Source of the DNA: Telopea speciosissima
Lineage: Eukaryota; Streptophyta; Magnoliopsida; Proteales; Proteaceae
Length of the DNA stretch: 64,000 nt
Assembly: GCF_018873765.1 (NCBI RefSeq)
Contig: NC_057924.1
Location: 17,727,542 to 17,791,541 of the forward strand
Reading direction: 5' to 3'
Part shown: one piece after another, positions 1 to 10,597 of the stretch
How the letters are laid out: each line of letters starts with the position of its first letter
Position numbering within the stretch: the stretch's first letter is position 1
Notes under the pieces: model-generated
The model's database searches: none
What the model was told of the DNA's origin: nothing
The model's input: the letters and a program-made list of their open reading frames with translations, nothing else
Made by a program: the position numbers and the translations under genes

Positions 1-905
1 CTTTGTTCCATTTGGACAGGAGGACACTCATATTGGTGAGTTTGTTGTGAAGGTTTGAGGGGTGTAGAGATGTCCAAGTTTGGGAACAAAAGGTTTTAAA
101 ATCAGGATGATGGGTCCAGGCATGTTGGAAATGGAAGAGTTTTTTGTAAGATTTTGTCTCAGTAGAGGTGTTTAGGTAGAGAGGGTTGTGGTCGGATCTA
201 GCTGGTGATAGTTTCTTCAGGGTAGCTTTAGGGAACATCATGAGCCAAATTGGTGAAGCTAGAACTCTATCCAGGCATTCTTTAATTAATTTTGGTGGTT
301 TTTGTCTATTGGTCCAGGTGAAAGGGGAGCCGGGTAATTTTATGTTCTTGAGAGAGAGATCCTCAATGATGGAATTAAGGGATGGGGTACAAGATGGGGA
401 CGAGACAGGTTTTCCTCCAAGTTTGTCATTCTGGCTAAGAAGTTCATTGAAATCCCCCATCAAGATGTAGTTTGAGTTAATCGTTGGGAGGTAATTGCTT
501 AGGGCAATCCAGCATTTTTTCCTCTCCAAGGGGTGTGGTGGGGCGTAAACACAAACTATCCTCCAGTTAAGACCCACAGTTTCAGTAATGTTAACATCAA
601 TAAAGTATTGATGTTCAAAAGCAACAGTGGCCCAAGTGTTTTTTGCAGCTAGTACCCACAGTCCTCCACTAAGGCCTTTAGTGCCATTACTAGCATGCGT
701 GGCTAGGGAGAGGAAATTGTCAAACATGGCTTTACATTTGATTTTACTATAATCTGGGACTTTGGTTTCACATAGAAACACTAGATCAGGTTTGAGATTT
801 TTTAGATGGTGACCTAAGCATTGTAATGTGAATTTGCTGTTCAATCCTCTAACATTCCAGGATAACAATTTCAGGATGATTATAGAAGTAGCATAAAAAA
901 AGAAA
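1..905 (-). CDS. LINE ORF2, endonuclease domain (partial, open at left edge)
   Basis: The minus strand from about 905 to base 1 is a single frame of about 300 codons with no stop. It shows the order expected of an L1 apurinic-type endonuclease: LLSWNVRGLN at the start (catalytic Asn), a CETKVP segment with the catalytic Glu (near 750), MGDFNE (catalytic Asp/Asn, near 445), FTWTN and LDRVLAS (near 320-265), then SDHNPL with the terminal catalytic His (near 190). In L1 elements this domain nicks target DNA to prime reverse transcription. All key residues seem present, so this copy may be fairly young; the reverse transcriptase is outside the window. The start codon is uncertain because upstream sequence is also open for a few codons. 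Confidence 0.85.
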
Positions 906-1052
906 ATGTAAAGATAGGCAGGTGTATAGGATATTAGTGTGACAAACAGAGATGCAAAGTGTCATAGTGTGATAGAGAACAGTAAAAATAAGAGTAATAA
1001 GCCAAGAAAGTAAAACCTTCTGGGAAAAAAATCCTCGTTTGATGTATTTGTT

Positions 1053-1670
1053 TCAGAACAAAAACCAAGAAAAAGCAATGCTAAGCAGAATTATAAAATA
1101 GACAGTAAAGAAATTATGGAAATCAGATATTAAGTTTGGGGGACTTACCTGTGGTTGGTCATAGGGCTCATCTGGTTCACTCACAGTGTAGTTTGTAATG
1201 TTGGGCATGATTAGGGGAGGAGGGGGGGACGGCTCATCAAGGGACAAAACTGAGATCGCAACCAACCATTCCTGAACCATGGGGAGGAGGACTTGTGGAT
1301 CAGAGGATGATTCCAGAGATTGGGTTAGGAAGGTTTTGATTTTATCAAGCTCAGAAAGAACTGGTGTAGGTTCAGAAGGGAAAGTCACTTTTCTTTTTTT
1401 GGTGGTGGGGAAGTTACTAGGATTCCCAACAAAGAAACCACAAGCAGAGAAGGTCTGATGGGAAAAATGTTGTTCAGTATTCCCAGAATCAGAGATGATA
1501 GTACTTTGGTAGGTGTTGTTTACTGCAGTGTGTTGTACCAATGGTGTGGGAAGAGTTGTGGTGGTCGCAGTTTGGCCTGTGGTGTTAGGGAAAATAGGTG
1601 AGAGGGTTTCGAACAGGTTCCAATTCAAGTCCTCAGAGAGAGGAAAGAGGTTCTGTTGCATTGTCTGCAT
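1053..1670 (-). pseudogene. LINE linker or ORF1 C-terminal frame
   Basis: A 205-codon minus-strand frame rich in Thr, Pro and Ser, with a hydrophobic C-terminus. It lies between the ORF1 remnant and the endonuclease of the same LINE and has no domain I recognise. It is probably the C-terminal tail of ORF1, cut from the upstream part by the LTR inserted at about 1683-2940. The frame differs from the upstream ORF1 remnant, which fits an interrupted coding region rather than an independent gene. Confidence 0.5.
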
Positions 1671-2597
1671 GGTTTGGCCAGTTGTAAGTACCGTGGTCCT
1701 CGGGACAAGGGTTCCTCAGCCTCTTGGCGATAAGAATTAGCTTTGATGAATAACGGCGTATCTTTTCGATATATCATCATGGGGATTGGGATCATATTTT
1801 ATAAAGAAATGGAGTCGCCACCTAGGATTAGGGCCTAGGACCCAATGGGGTAGCCCCATTCGGGGTTAGCGGAAAGGGCTACGTGATTCCATATGGTTTG
1901 GTTAGAGATTCAGGGCAAGTAGTCAGGTTACAAGGGTGGAAAGGAATTAGGCACCCACCTCGTCCGGATAAATCGATCTTTCTACTAGATGCTGGTTTTC
2001 GAATATTCTCCCTTAATAATATATCTTATACTAACATGTAAGGCTAAGTTATGATACACTAATCGTGACAAAGAAGGAAAAATCATTTACTATACACATT
2101 AAAATGAGTTACTTTAATTGTCTACATTATGCCAAAGAATAATAAGAACGAAAGAGACAGATACTTGTCAAGAAATACACGAAATAAATAAAAGCGCACC
2201 GAGTGCAAAATATGTGATGTCCCACGGCTCAGGTGGAGACGGACGATCGGCTTATCTCTGTCTTGTCGGACAGAGTAAGGACTATATGAGATGGATTTCG
2301 TTACTCCAAACTTCGAGCAGAGTAACGGTTATATAAGGGATTCTTGTTATCTGTATGCAGACAGAATAATGGCTGTGAAGGGGATTTTTCATTATCCGTA
2401 CACTGACAGGATAACGAAGTTGCGGGATAAGAACCGCTCTTTACTTGAATGAGTAATTGAAGGATCTATCCATACCTTCGGAGTCTCGCTCCAACAAACG
2501 CTCAAGAGCGAGAGAATTGGGGAAAAAGGGGCCAAAGAATGAGCTGGGAGGGTCTCCTTGCCAGAAAAACTGTGTTTTGAAGGGAGGGGGACCCTCC

Positions 2598-2605
2598 TAT
2601 TTATA
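2598..2605 (-). promoter_or_regulatory. TATA box of the LTR (copy 1)
   Basis: On the minus strand TATAAATA is followed by GGAGGGTCCC. The identical arrangement occurs in the relative at 7394-7401, so this is probably the LTR core promoter. Confidence 0.7.
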
Positions 2606-2645
2606 GGGGAGGGAGGATCCTCTCCCTTAGCCAGATAAGTCCTCT

Positions 2646-2769
2646 CCACGGCGCCGTGGGGGACTTTTTCACGGCATCGTGGGTGACGTCAATAGGCTGA
2701 TGTCACACCCCTTCACGGCATTGTGGGAAAAGTACAGTGGTGCCGTGGTGGGTCCCCACGGTGCCGTGG
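2646..2769. repeat. Array of CCACGGnnCCGTGG palindromes in LTR copy 1
   Basis: Five related 14-mers lie within 125 bases: 2646-2659 (CCACGGCGCCGTGG, perfect palindrome), 2670-2683, 2714-2727, 2735-2748 and 2756-2769 (CCACGGTGCCGTGG). They sit upstream of the LTR TATA box. Confidence 0.85.
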
Positions 2770-2939
2770 GGGCGCAGTGCCTATTTTCCTTAATTTTAGG
2801 CATTGTCTGGGCCCATGGGCTTGGTTTTTTTGGGTTTTCTTCTCCTTTTTGACTCTTTAGAAAAATTTTTGTCGGGGGGCTGCCTGCCCCCCTAGACCTC
2901 CACGGCCCGGTAACCGACTAGCGGGACCGCCGTGGTGGG

Positions 2940-4239
2940 GGAGGGTGAGTAGTACCTCCTTCAGCGTTTAGTAAAAGGGTATGATAAGTCATTTTAGGGA
3001 TGTTAAGGTGATTTGATTCAGATGTAGGGGCAAGAGTCCTTCTTGAGAGAGATACCAATGTCTGTCCGTGTCCTGTTGTCATCATCACTGGGGGGTGACA
3101 AAATTCAGCATCTACACCAGTCATATTGATGTCAGGGAGATTTGAGAAAGTGGGACTGCCAGATGAATTACCAAAGGTGGCAACTCCAGTACCCTCAATA
3201 GTTGTATTTCCTGTCCTCAAGGTGTTATTGTGTGCAGAAGATTCTTGCTCAGAGTCCAAAATATGGATACCAGGGATGTTAACCTCATTTCCATAAGAGA
3301 CATCAATGGCTGAAGTTGAGTTTGATTCAGACTGAGGTAAGTTCGGGCACTTTGGAATCTAAGGTATGTGGTTGACCATGATTGGTGGAATAGCAACTTT
3401 ACTGAAAAGTCCCATTAGGGGGAGTGTAGGATCCGGAGGCCCTCTCAGACTTGGACAGTGAGAAATATCATGGCATATACGTCCACAGCAGGTGCAAAAC
3501 AGTATCACCTCATATAAAATAGCCACAGTGTGATTATGACCATGAATGTCCTTGATTTTGGAAGATATACAGACTGGCTTATTCTTTTTTAATAAAATTT
3601 TCACTCTAGCAGTGCCCCTTGGTAATCCCAAATCATCATAATTTAACTGGAATTCTACAGCCTTACCAGCACAAGAAATTGCTTGTCTGATGAAACCCGC
3701 GTCAAAACAGGTATCCGGGATACCACTGATTTGTGTCCAAATTAACACAGCTTCACGTTGTCTGAACAATGAAGCATTAGGGGGTGCTTGAACAACTGAA
3801 GTAGGCATCTGTCAAACCACCAAGGTGCATAATCAATAATGAAGTCTCTCTGCTTAGGTGTCTTGCACTCAGCAGCAAACCAAGCTTTTTCATAGCATCT
3901 GACTGAAATCACTCCCAATGGTTCCCATAATAGTCCAAGAAAATTGCAAAGGACATCTTTCTGTGGTTTGGGGAAACCAATGGTATAGCCGTGTAGAGTT
4001 CTGTCCTCCCTAAAAGATGGTGATAAAGGTCTGGATGAGCTTGCAGCAGATGAGTCTGAAGTCCATAGTGACTGCCCAGGTTCAGGTGTGCGAGCTTGAT
4101 GACCTCTCAGTCGATTCTGTGGATAAGAGTAGGGGTGATACCTAGATTTTGTGAGCCACGGATACATGGTATTCAAAGGAGTTTTGAAGGAAGAGCACAG
4201 AGGAAGGGATGAGCAGGTTTCAGAACAAGCCAAGCACAT
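2940..4239 (-). pseudogene. LINE ORF1 (DUF4283 plus CCHC knuckle), broken
   Basis: Minus-strand ORF1 of the LINE, in pieces. The 4239-3742 piece carries the end of a DUF4283-like domain (DYAPWWFD). A frameshift near 3800 leads into the 3808-3359 piece with IWTQISGIPD, GTARVKI and the knuckle CTCCGRICHDISHC, a CX2CX4HX4C zinc knuckle. A single in-frame TAG at 3361-3359 separates it from the 3259-2918 piece. Proteins of this kind bind the LINE RNA. The last few codons of the lowest piece (Pro/Arg-rich) probably belong to the inserted LTR. The frameshift and stop make it non-functional. Confidence 0.8.
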
Positions 4240-4620
4240 AAGGGAGCAGGGCCAATCAGGTTTGAAGGTATTAAGCTTTAAACTTCAGTGCCAAAATCAG
4301 AATCAATTCAGTAAGGATTACGATGCTGGAGAAGTCCAGTATTAGGCATCAGCAGTTGTAAGAACAAAAGAAGAAACAGAGATAGGAAGCGGGAGAGAGG
4401 GGAACTGAAATGGGAGATTGCCGTGAAATGTTGAAGACGAAAGCCCAGGTGTGACCGTTGTGAGCCCTATTTTCCCAACCACAGGAAGAGAGAAGAGAGA
4501 TTAAGAGAGTGGGTGGGTGGGTTGGTGGGTAATTAGATAGCAGAAATTAAGAGGGACGATGTGGAAATTAAGTTTTTTGGTTCTCTTTCTCCCTCTTCTT
4601 ATGAGTAAAGGCTATGTTGA

Positions 4621-6760
4621 TTAATAGAAGGAGAGTAATTGCCAAAGGCAAAGGTTTTTGGGCCTTAGTTTTAGTTCTTCTTTTGAAAATCCTTGCCTTT
4701 CACTAATTCAGTATTATAGAATCTGGTAAGTATGGAATGGACTTTGGGGTGTCTGTCTCTCAACCTTCTTAGTTGGGAAGGGAACCCATAAAGCTAAGAT
4801 CCATTTAATAATAGAGAGGAAAAGGAAAGGGAAATTCTTCTCATACTCCAGTTTGACTATTACAATATTAATCAGCTCTCACAGTGAATCAAATCAGGGA
4901 CATTTTCTTTTAAAATTATGTGATTCAGTATGAGGCATTAGTACTAAACCTTTTCCTTTAGCATATGAATCGAGGAATAACCTCTAATATAGAATTATAA
5001 ACAATAGCAGATGTCAGGTTTAACAAATCAGAACCAAAAAAAAGAGTTTGAAGAAGTGTGACTTAAACTATGATTCTTGAATTCGATCAAAACTCTTGAG
5101 TTTTGAAAACAGAAATCCAATCTGGAGTTTAATTCAATGTCCTGATATTAAAACTGAAATCAGCATAGCACTCAGATTCAGACATCCAAGGAAGAATCGT
5201 AGTAGCAACATAGAAATGAGACGAGATAGAGAATCTTACAGAAATAGCGGCACAAGGTTGATGGTCACAACAGCAGCAGAACGGTTGTCTTTTCCTAGTT
5301 AGAATGGCCCTATCATGCACAAGTGCTGATCCTGATCTTGATTCATCCTCTACGAAACAAAATATGCTCTTAAGAAACTCATTTTAACCCTGGTCTGGAA
5401 AAATTGGTCAAGAACTCTGCCCTTTTCGCTTGCCTCAATTGATGTACTTCCCTTGATTTCTTTAAGGAGTCTCATAAGAGTTCAAAGTTAGCACAGAACT
5501 GTAAGTACTTAAGGTGTTAAGTATCTCAAAAACTCTACAAACAATTTGAACTTGGTGTATCTATAGATGAGCTTTTCATGGTATATATCTATTAGGTCTT
5601 GCTATATTGTATTACTCTTAAAAATAGGCTTTTTGTAAGTAATTCTTCTCTAATTACTACAACTAAAATAGTGTTTTTTTCGATTTTATTCACATTGTAA
5701 CTCACAAGCTTTATTTCTGTGGCATCAGTGAAACTGAGTTATCCTCTTACTCAGCATAGAGAAACAATAGGAACACTGAACCCCAATAGTGAATGGAGTT
5801 ATTGTTCTGCAAGTTTCTTTACTTCATTTTCTTGAGTGGATGAGAATGGAGAATAAGTAGTTGCCTACTACACCAACAAACCAATGCTGACCCATGTGAA
5901 GGGCAAAAGTAAATATGCATTGTTAAAGCTAACCAATTCGAAATTGGCACCTTCAACATCAACAAACCATGGCAACCGACATCTCAAAATCTTCCAAACT
6001 ACATTCAAGTGACCTTCAGATTGATCATGCATTAATAGGCTAGCCCTCATGTGTTATTCATGCAATTTTTCCATGATTTTGGACAAGGCAGTCAGACACT
6101 CAGACTTAACTTAATTCATCTAAACAGGAACTATGTATAATACTAACAAACATGAACATAAGCAACCAAATCTAACTAATTAAATTAAAACTGTAACCAA
6201 ATTGGCGAGTACTAATGTGTAAAATTCATATTAGAATCAATGTGTTTCTATATCCGCCGATGTACTAACTCAAGAACTTGACTAAATTGGAGGGATCAAC
6301 AAAACAAACAGATCATTAGAGGTCGCAGCAGGGTTCAACAGATCGGCGGAGACCTTATCTTATCAAATCAGGATGAACCTCACCTAAGCAGCAAGGAGTC
6401 AAAGCCTTAGAGGAGGTCGTAGCAGGGCCCTCTTCCACGATGAGGTGAAGCTCGAGGGTTCTTCCATGATGGAGTGAGGCAGAGTTTAGAGTTTGTACTC
6501 AATTACGATCTTACCCTTGTTAAAAATTCTAGTTAAAGTTCTTGCTTCGTTTCTGAATTTTTTTTAATTCCAAATGTGAATGTAAGTTTACTTAATTATC
6601 CTTATAAATTTATTTCCAATTGTATTCTAACCGTAGTTTTGAAGGTGTAATTGATGTCTTGTTATATTTAGATAGATAACAGACCCTTGTTATGTTAATA
6701 ATTCCCCTAAAATGATATATACACATATGTATATACCTGCATACATAGGGGCCCTGATTT
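4621..6760. other. Non-coding, no recognisable gene
   Basis: No frame here resembles a known protein. The sequence is AT-rich with a purine-rich patch near 6300-6480. It could be old LTR or intergenic sequence; nothing firmer can be said. Confidence 0.5.
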
Positions 6761-7055
6761 TTGGCACCGCAAGTTTCTGGACAAATGCGTACTAATTTGA
6801 TTTCTCTTTCAAGGGTTATCAAAAGATGTCACCGTGATTAATCGCATGAATTTTTCCTTTGTGGTTTGTCAAAGGATTTCATTACAATTAACCGCCTGTT
6901 TGAGGTTTGTTAAAAGATCTCATCGCATGGTTTTCTACAACTCTGTCGCCTTTGAGCAAAGTGTCAGTAGTACATGCTCTTGGTGACAAAATCAGTTAGT
7001 CTTTTGTCTTTGCCCTTTGACTGTTGGCACAGGCCTTGGCCAAAGAGGGGCAAAC
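6760..7055 (+). other. 3' internal tail and polypurine tract of LTR element
   Basis: Just before the LTR at 7056 stands CCAAAGAGGGGCAAAC, a purine tract typical of the plus-strand primer of Ty3-type elements. The 250 bases before it hold three degenerate repeats of a pattern like TTGTCAAAGGATTTCATTACA at about 6815, 6870 and 6907. They probably belong to the untranslated 3' end of the retrotransposon; its coding part is gone. Confidence 0.55.
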
Positions 7056-7235
7056 TGTAGACACTGAAATTTTGCCACCACCCGTGGCAATGATGACAAC
7101 GGGACATAGATGAGAAACGTCGCACCAATACCCCCTGAAAAGCCTAAGAAAACAAGGCCCACAGGTCTAGACAAGCCCAAAACAACAAAGAAGCCCATTT
7201 AACGCCCAAAAGGTGTGAGGAGTAACATGCATTGT

Positions 7236-7378
7236 CCACGGTGCCGTGGTCAGTCCTCCATGGCACCATGGAGGCCTCCCCCGACAGCGTGGTAAAAAAC
7301 CACGCCACCGTGGGAGGCTGCGACGTCACCCTGATGATGTCGCCCACGACGCTGTGGAGGACCTATACAGCGCCGTGG
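7236..7378. repeat. Array of CCACGG-type palindromes in LTR copy 2
   Basis: Related 14-mers at 7236-7249 (CCACGGTGCCGTGG), 7258-7271 (CCATGGCACCATGG, perfect palindrome), 7300-7313 and 7344-7357, with half sites near 7282 and 7367. Same position relative to the TATA box as in copy 1. Confidence 0.8.
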
Positions 7379-7393
7379 ATGTGGGACACCCCC

Positions 7394-7401
7394 TATAAAT
7401 A
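7394..7401 (+). promoter_or_regulatory. TATA box of the LTR (copy 2)
   Basis: TATAAATA followed by GGAGGGTCCCCC, about 15 bases after the last palindrome; conserved in the copy at 2598-2605. Confidence 0.7.
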
Positions 7402-8332
7402 GGAGGGTCCCCCTCCCCCCATTTTCATGGATTCCAAGCCTAGGAAGACCCTACTAATCTGATTCTTGCCCTCTTTCAAGCCTTTGTGAGCGATTTTCGA
7501 GCATTATTCCAAGTTGTGGGTAGATCCATCGATTACCCACTCGAGTGAAGAGTGATCCTGCCCTAGCCAAGCCGTTATTCCGTCTGTATATGGATAAAAA
7601 AAGTTCTCTTTAAAGCCACTATTCTGTCCGCGTATAGATAACAAAAAATACATCTAGAGAGCCGTCACCCTGTTTAAAGAACCGGTGTTGATCTATCCAT
7701 CTGTCTCCACCTGAGCCAGGGGACCATTAAGATCTGAGGAATACCTATATAAAGGTATAATCATCGCATTTTTTATCATTACAATAAAGCCTTTCATGTG
7801 TACATAGTGTAAATATGAGTAGAATGTACATTATATAGCCCCATGTCATTGAGAGAGAATATTCGCACTTTCAGCATCTATAACGGAAAGATCGGTTGTT
7901 ACCGGGCAAGCTGAGTGCCTAACACCTTCCCATGCTTGTAACCTGACTCCTTACCTGAATCTCTGACCAGACCATATGAAATCTTGTAGCCTGTCTCCAT
8001 TCATAACGGATAAGGCTACACCCATTGGGTCCTAGGTCCTAACCCTAGGTGGCGACTCCTCATTTTCTTTTTAACATTCTTGTGAAGCATAACCCCTACC
8101 CCATGATGATGTGTCAAAATGATACCCCCTTAATAACAGACCAGTAATCTGACGCCATAATAAAGGTCGAGGAAACCTCGTCACCGGGGACCCCGGTACT
8201 TAAACCTGCATTTTACTAGATAAACGGTTTTTAGAGGTTATGCATTGAATGTGATTCATCCTCAATGGTGGTATGTGTGCAGAAAAGATCCATCACTTGG
8301 CCTATATCTGGTATAGTTGCATTTCTGCTCTT

Positions 8333-9205
8333 TTTTTTTTTTTAATCTCTAATATTATCTAAAACCCGGGGAAGGCCCTAAATTTTATTAATACAAATGG
8401 AAAAATAGAAGTAAATACAAGGGGGGGTTGCCTTATCCCAACCCGAAGGAGAAAACTCTCTCAAACACCCCAACCCCTACAAAAGGAATTTAAGGAATTT
8501 AAAAAAAAAAAAAAAAACTAAAAAACCTACTTTCTGAGGACCGGAAGGCCGGTCTTGTCTTCCCAAAGAATCAATCAAAGCTCCCCTGGTGGCTCTTCCC
8601 CAAACTGGATAATTTTATTGGAGTTGGTATCATAAGCTAACTTTGCCAGCCAATCTGCCGCTCGATTGCTTTCCCTACACGCAAACCTGACGAAGAACCT
8701 AGAAGAATGACATAACTTCATGATTTCCTGAAACCAATACCACCCCTTCCAAAGATTACACTCCCTCTTTTGATCATTCTAATCGTCATTGCCAAATCAG
8801 AGTAAACCACCAAATTCGACAAGTCCAGTTCAACACATAATTTCAAACCATTCCGCAATGCCCTTAATTTGGCTATAGAATTTGTGCATTCCCCATAGAA
8901 GTTAGAGAAAGCAATCAGAACGACTCCGTTTTGGTTCCTAACAACTCCTCCTCCACCATTTAAGCCTGGATTACCTTTGCAAGCATCGTCAACATTTAGC
9001 TTTACCATGCCAAAAGGGGGGCACCAATACATTGGAATGGGGAATTTCTACTTCAGCGGAGGACATTGTAAGCCAAAGCAGTCTAGAATTAAAACTTCTC
9101 TTGAAGTGGCCGAAAGCTTAAATTTGGCAGGATGTGGAATGCCTCTATTCCACTGAAGCGGATCAATGGATTTCTGCTTAGTGGATTACCAATAATCGTA
9201 CTTGC
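8333..9205 (-). mobile_element. 5'-truncated LINE (RNase H end) with 15-bp TSD
   Basis: The insert is flanked by TGCATTTCTGCTCTT at 8318-8332 and again at 9206-9220, a 15-bp TSD. The low-coordinate end is a run of T, which is the poly(A) tail on the minus strand, as target-primed reverse transcription would leave. Only the last 870 bases of the LINE were copied, carrying the C-terminal RNase H domain. The exact edge within the T run is ambiguous by two bases. Confidence 0.9.
8527..9032 (-). pseudogene. LINE RNase H domain fragment
   Basis: The minus strand reads a plant LINE RNase H (RVT_3) domain: VKLNVDDACKGNPG (first catalytic Asp region; NVDG is usual, here NVDD), GGVVRNQNGV, then TNSIAKLRALRNGL (a Glu-to-Lys change is likely, since AE is usual) and VVYSDLAMTIRMI with the SD motif. 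A frameshift near 8765 moves the frame to RESNRAADWLAKLA, the last part of the domain, ending with TAG at 8529-8527. RNase H removes the RNA template during retrotransposition. Frameshift and changed residues make it inactive. Confidence 0.8.
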
Positions 9206-9500
9206 TGCATTTCTGCTCTTACCTATCTTCTATTACTTGGAAAATAACTCACTGCTTTAGGGAGGCAAACCCGATAGCAGACTTGCTTGCAAAGTAATGA
9301 GAATTGCACTTCTTCTGTATGGTAGAATATTTGTCTTTGTTTTGGGAGAGATCTCTTAGGACACATTAGAAAGACCTCAATATATGTTCAAGAATTAATC
9401 GTGTAAGGTGTTTCCTGTATAGTTGCTTTATTTTTGGTTTAGTTAAGTTCTCTGTTGATGGCAATGCCAATGGTGGAGACTAAGCCAACTTTTACCTAAG
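9206..9500 (+). repeat. Direct duplication, copy 1
   Basis: About 295 bases that recur, with roughly 15 percent differences by eye, at 10036-10276 and continue at 15049-15110 on the far side of a copia insertion. Shared stretches include ATCTTCTATTACTTGGAAAA, GACTTGCTTGCAAAG and GATGGCAATGCCA. Confidence 0.8.
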
Positions 9501-10035
9501 TATTCTTAATCCATTTGTGTATGCCTAGATGTTAAATTTGATACATTCTTTTCTTTATCTTTTAATGAATTCTTTGCTGGCATTTAGCCAAAAATATATA
9601 TATATCGGTTGATATTATACTAATTTGATAACTTAAATTGCATGAGAAAAATCATTTAGATGGTAGGTCATATAGTTGAGAAAACCACTATAATTACACA
9701 TGTAGACTATCCAACGCATACTCTATATGGTCTATATATAGTTTGACTAATCTATATTAAGCATCTTTGTGGTTCTACCAATGTGGAAGTTTAGGAAAGC
9801 TTCCCCATATGGAGCTATGTAAAAGAAAGATTCCCTAAAAATAAAAGATTTCCTACATGTTCGATCTACTATATGCACTTTTTAATTCAAAACTTGTAAG
9901 ATTTATGATTTGGAGAATACAATTTCAGGAAAATAGAGAAAACCATCTTGCAATTTTGACATCACTATTTCGTTTTCGTGCTACATTTGGTAAAAATTTT
10001 AAGGGCAAGAGATCGCTATCTAGAATCCAGCTATG
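9501..10035. other. Spacer between duplicated copies
   Basis: AT-rich non-coding sequence with a short (TA)n tract near 9593-9604. No gene seen. Confidence 0.5.
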
Positions 10036-10276
10036 GCTGCATTTTTGCTCTTAACTATCTTCTATTACTTGGAAAATAACTCACTGGTTCAGGGAGGCAA
10101 ACCCAGTAGCGGACTTGCTTGCAAAGCGGCAAGATTTTGTACTTCTTTAATATGGTTGAACATTTGCCTTTTGTTTCAAGAGAAATCTCTTGGGATGCAC
10201 TAGAAAGACCTTGATATAGATTCGAGAATTGATCGTGTAGGGTGTTTCTGGTATAGTTGCCTTATTTTTGGTTTGG
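10036..10276 (+). repeat. Direct duplication, copy 2 (left part, split by copia)
   Basis: Matches 9206-9443. The copia LTR begins at 10277; the rest of this copy (TTCTTTGTTGATGGCAATGCC) resumes just after the 3' LTR at about 15050-15110. Confidence 0.8.
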
Positions 10277-10525
10277 TATTAGCGGAATAGCAGATGAGGA
10301 CAATCTAGTCATTCAAGATATGCCAAAGACTAGGTCCACAACTGATTCACATTATCCCTAAACTTACTCTACGGAAATTTCAAAATTTGTAAAATGGTTA
10401 CCTTAATTTAAGGAACCGTATAGCTATACTGTTGGAGTTTAAACTCTCCACTTTCTTGTATAAATGGATACCAATACGTCAATGCAAGTCATCGAAATTG
10501 AAGCTTGAGTCTTTCAAGTCTTTTA
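10277..10525 (+). repeat. 5' LTR of copia element
   Basis: Begins TATTAGCGGAATAGC and ends TCAAGTCTTTTA, next to the primer site. A TATAAA lies at 10459-10464. It differs from the 3' LTR at 7 of 249 positions, all transitions, with no indels. The ends are TA...TA, not the usual TG...CA. Confidence 0.9.
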
Positions 10526-10540
10526 TGGTATCGAGAGCTA
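10526..10540 (+). promoter_or_regulatory. Primer binding site, initiator tRNA-Met
   Basis: TGGTATCGAGAGCTA directly follows the 5' LTR and is close to the usual copia primer site TGGTATCAGAGC. Confidence 0.8.
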
Positions 10541-10597
10541 GACGACTAACGTCAATTTCGTTCTTTTTTTTTTTTTTTTTTCCTTATTAGCATCATC

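Larger units (their letters stand above)
1683..2940 (-). mobile_element. LTR (solo or remnant) inserted in LINE ORF1
   Basis: This is the same family as the LTR at 7056-8204, in opposite orientation. Shared blocks include CCTAGGTGGCGACTCC, the Gly/Pro-like block around CCCATTGGGTCCTAGG, a TATA region with CTATAAATAGGAGGGTCC, and the 3' terminus GGTACTTA. On the plus strand it opens with TGTAAGTACC at 1683; the other end, near 2900-2940, has diverged from its relative and I cannot place it to the base, nor find a convincing 5-bp TSD. It separates two parts of the LINE ORF1 region. No internal pol sequence is present. Confidence 0.75.
1..4620 (-). mobile_element. L1-type LINE, interrupted, truncated by window edge
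   Basis: A minus-strand non-LTR retrotransposon. Reading downwards from about 4620 there is a GA-rich 5' region, an ORF1 with a nucleic-acid-binding domain and zinc knuckle (4239 to about 2940), a linker frame (1670-1053) and the start of ORF2 with an APE-type endonuclease (from about 905 to base 1). Reverse transcriptase and the 3' tail must lie left of the window. An LTR at about 1683-2940 splits ORF1 from the linker. The 5' end near 4620 is estimated from where similarity to LINE structure stops; no TSD can be checked because the 3' end is missing. Confidence 0.85.
7056..8204 (+). mobile_element. LTR of a Ty3-like retrotransposon (3' LTR, element otherwise lost)
   Basis: Starts TGTAGACACTGAAATTTTGCC directly after a polypurine tract and ends near CCCCGGTACTTAAA, where the inverted relative at 1683 has TACTTACA (the CA end mutated to AA here). 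It contains a palindrome array, a TATA box at 7394-7401 and the block GGTCCTAGGTCCTAACCC, shared with the copy at 1683-2940. About 1149 bp. The position after a PPT says 3' LTR; no primer site or coding sequence is left. No clear TSD. Confidence 0.8.
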
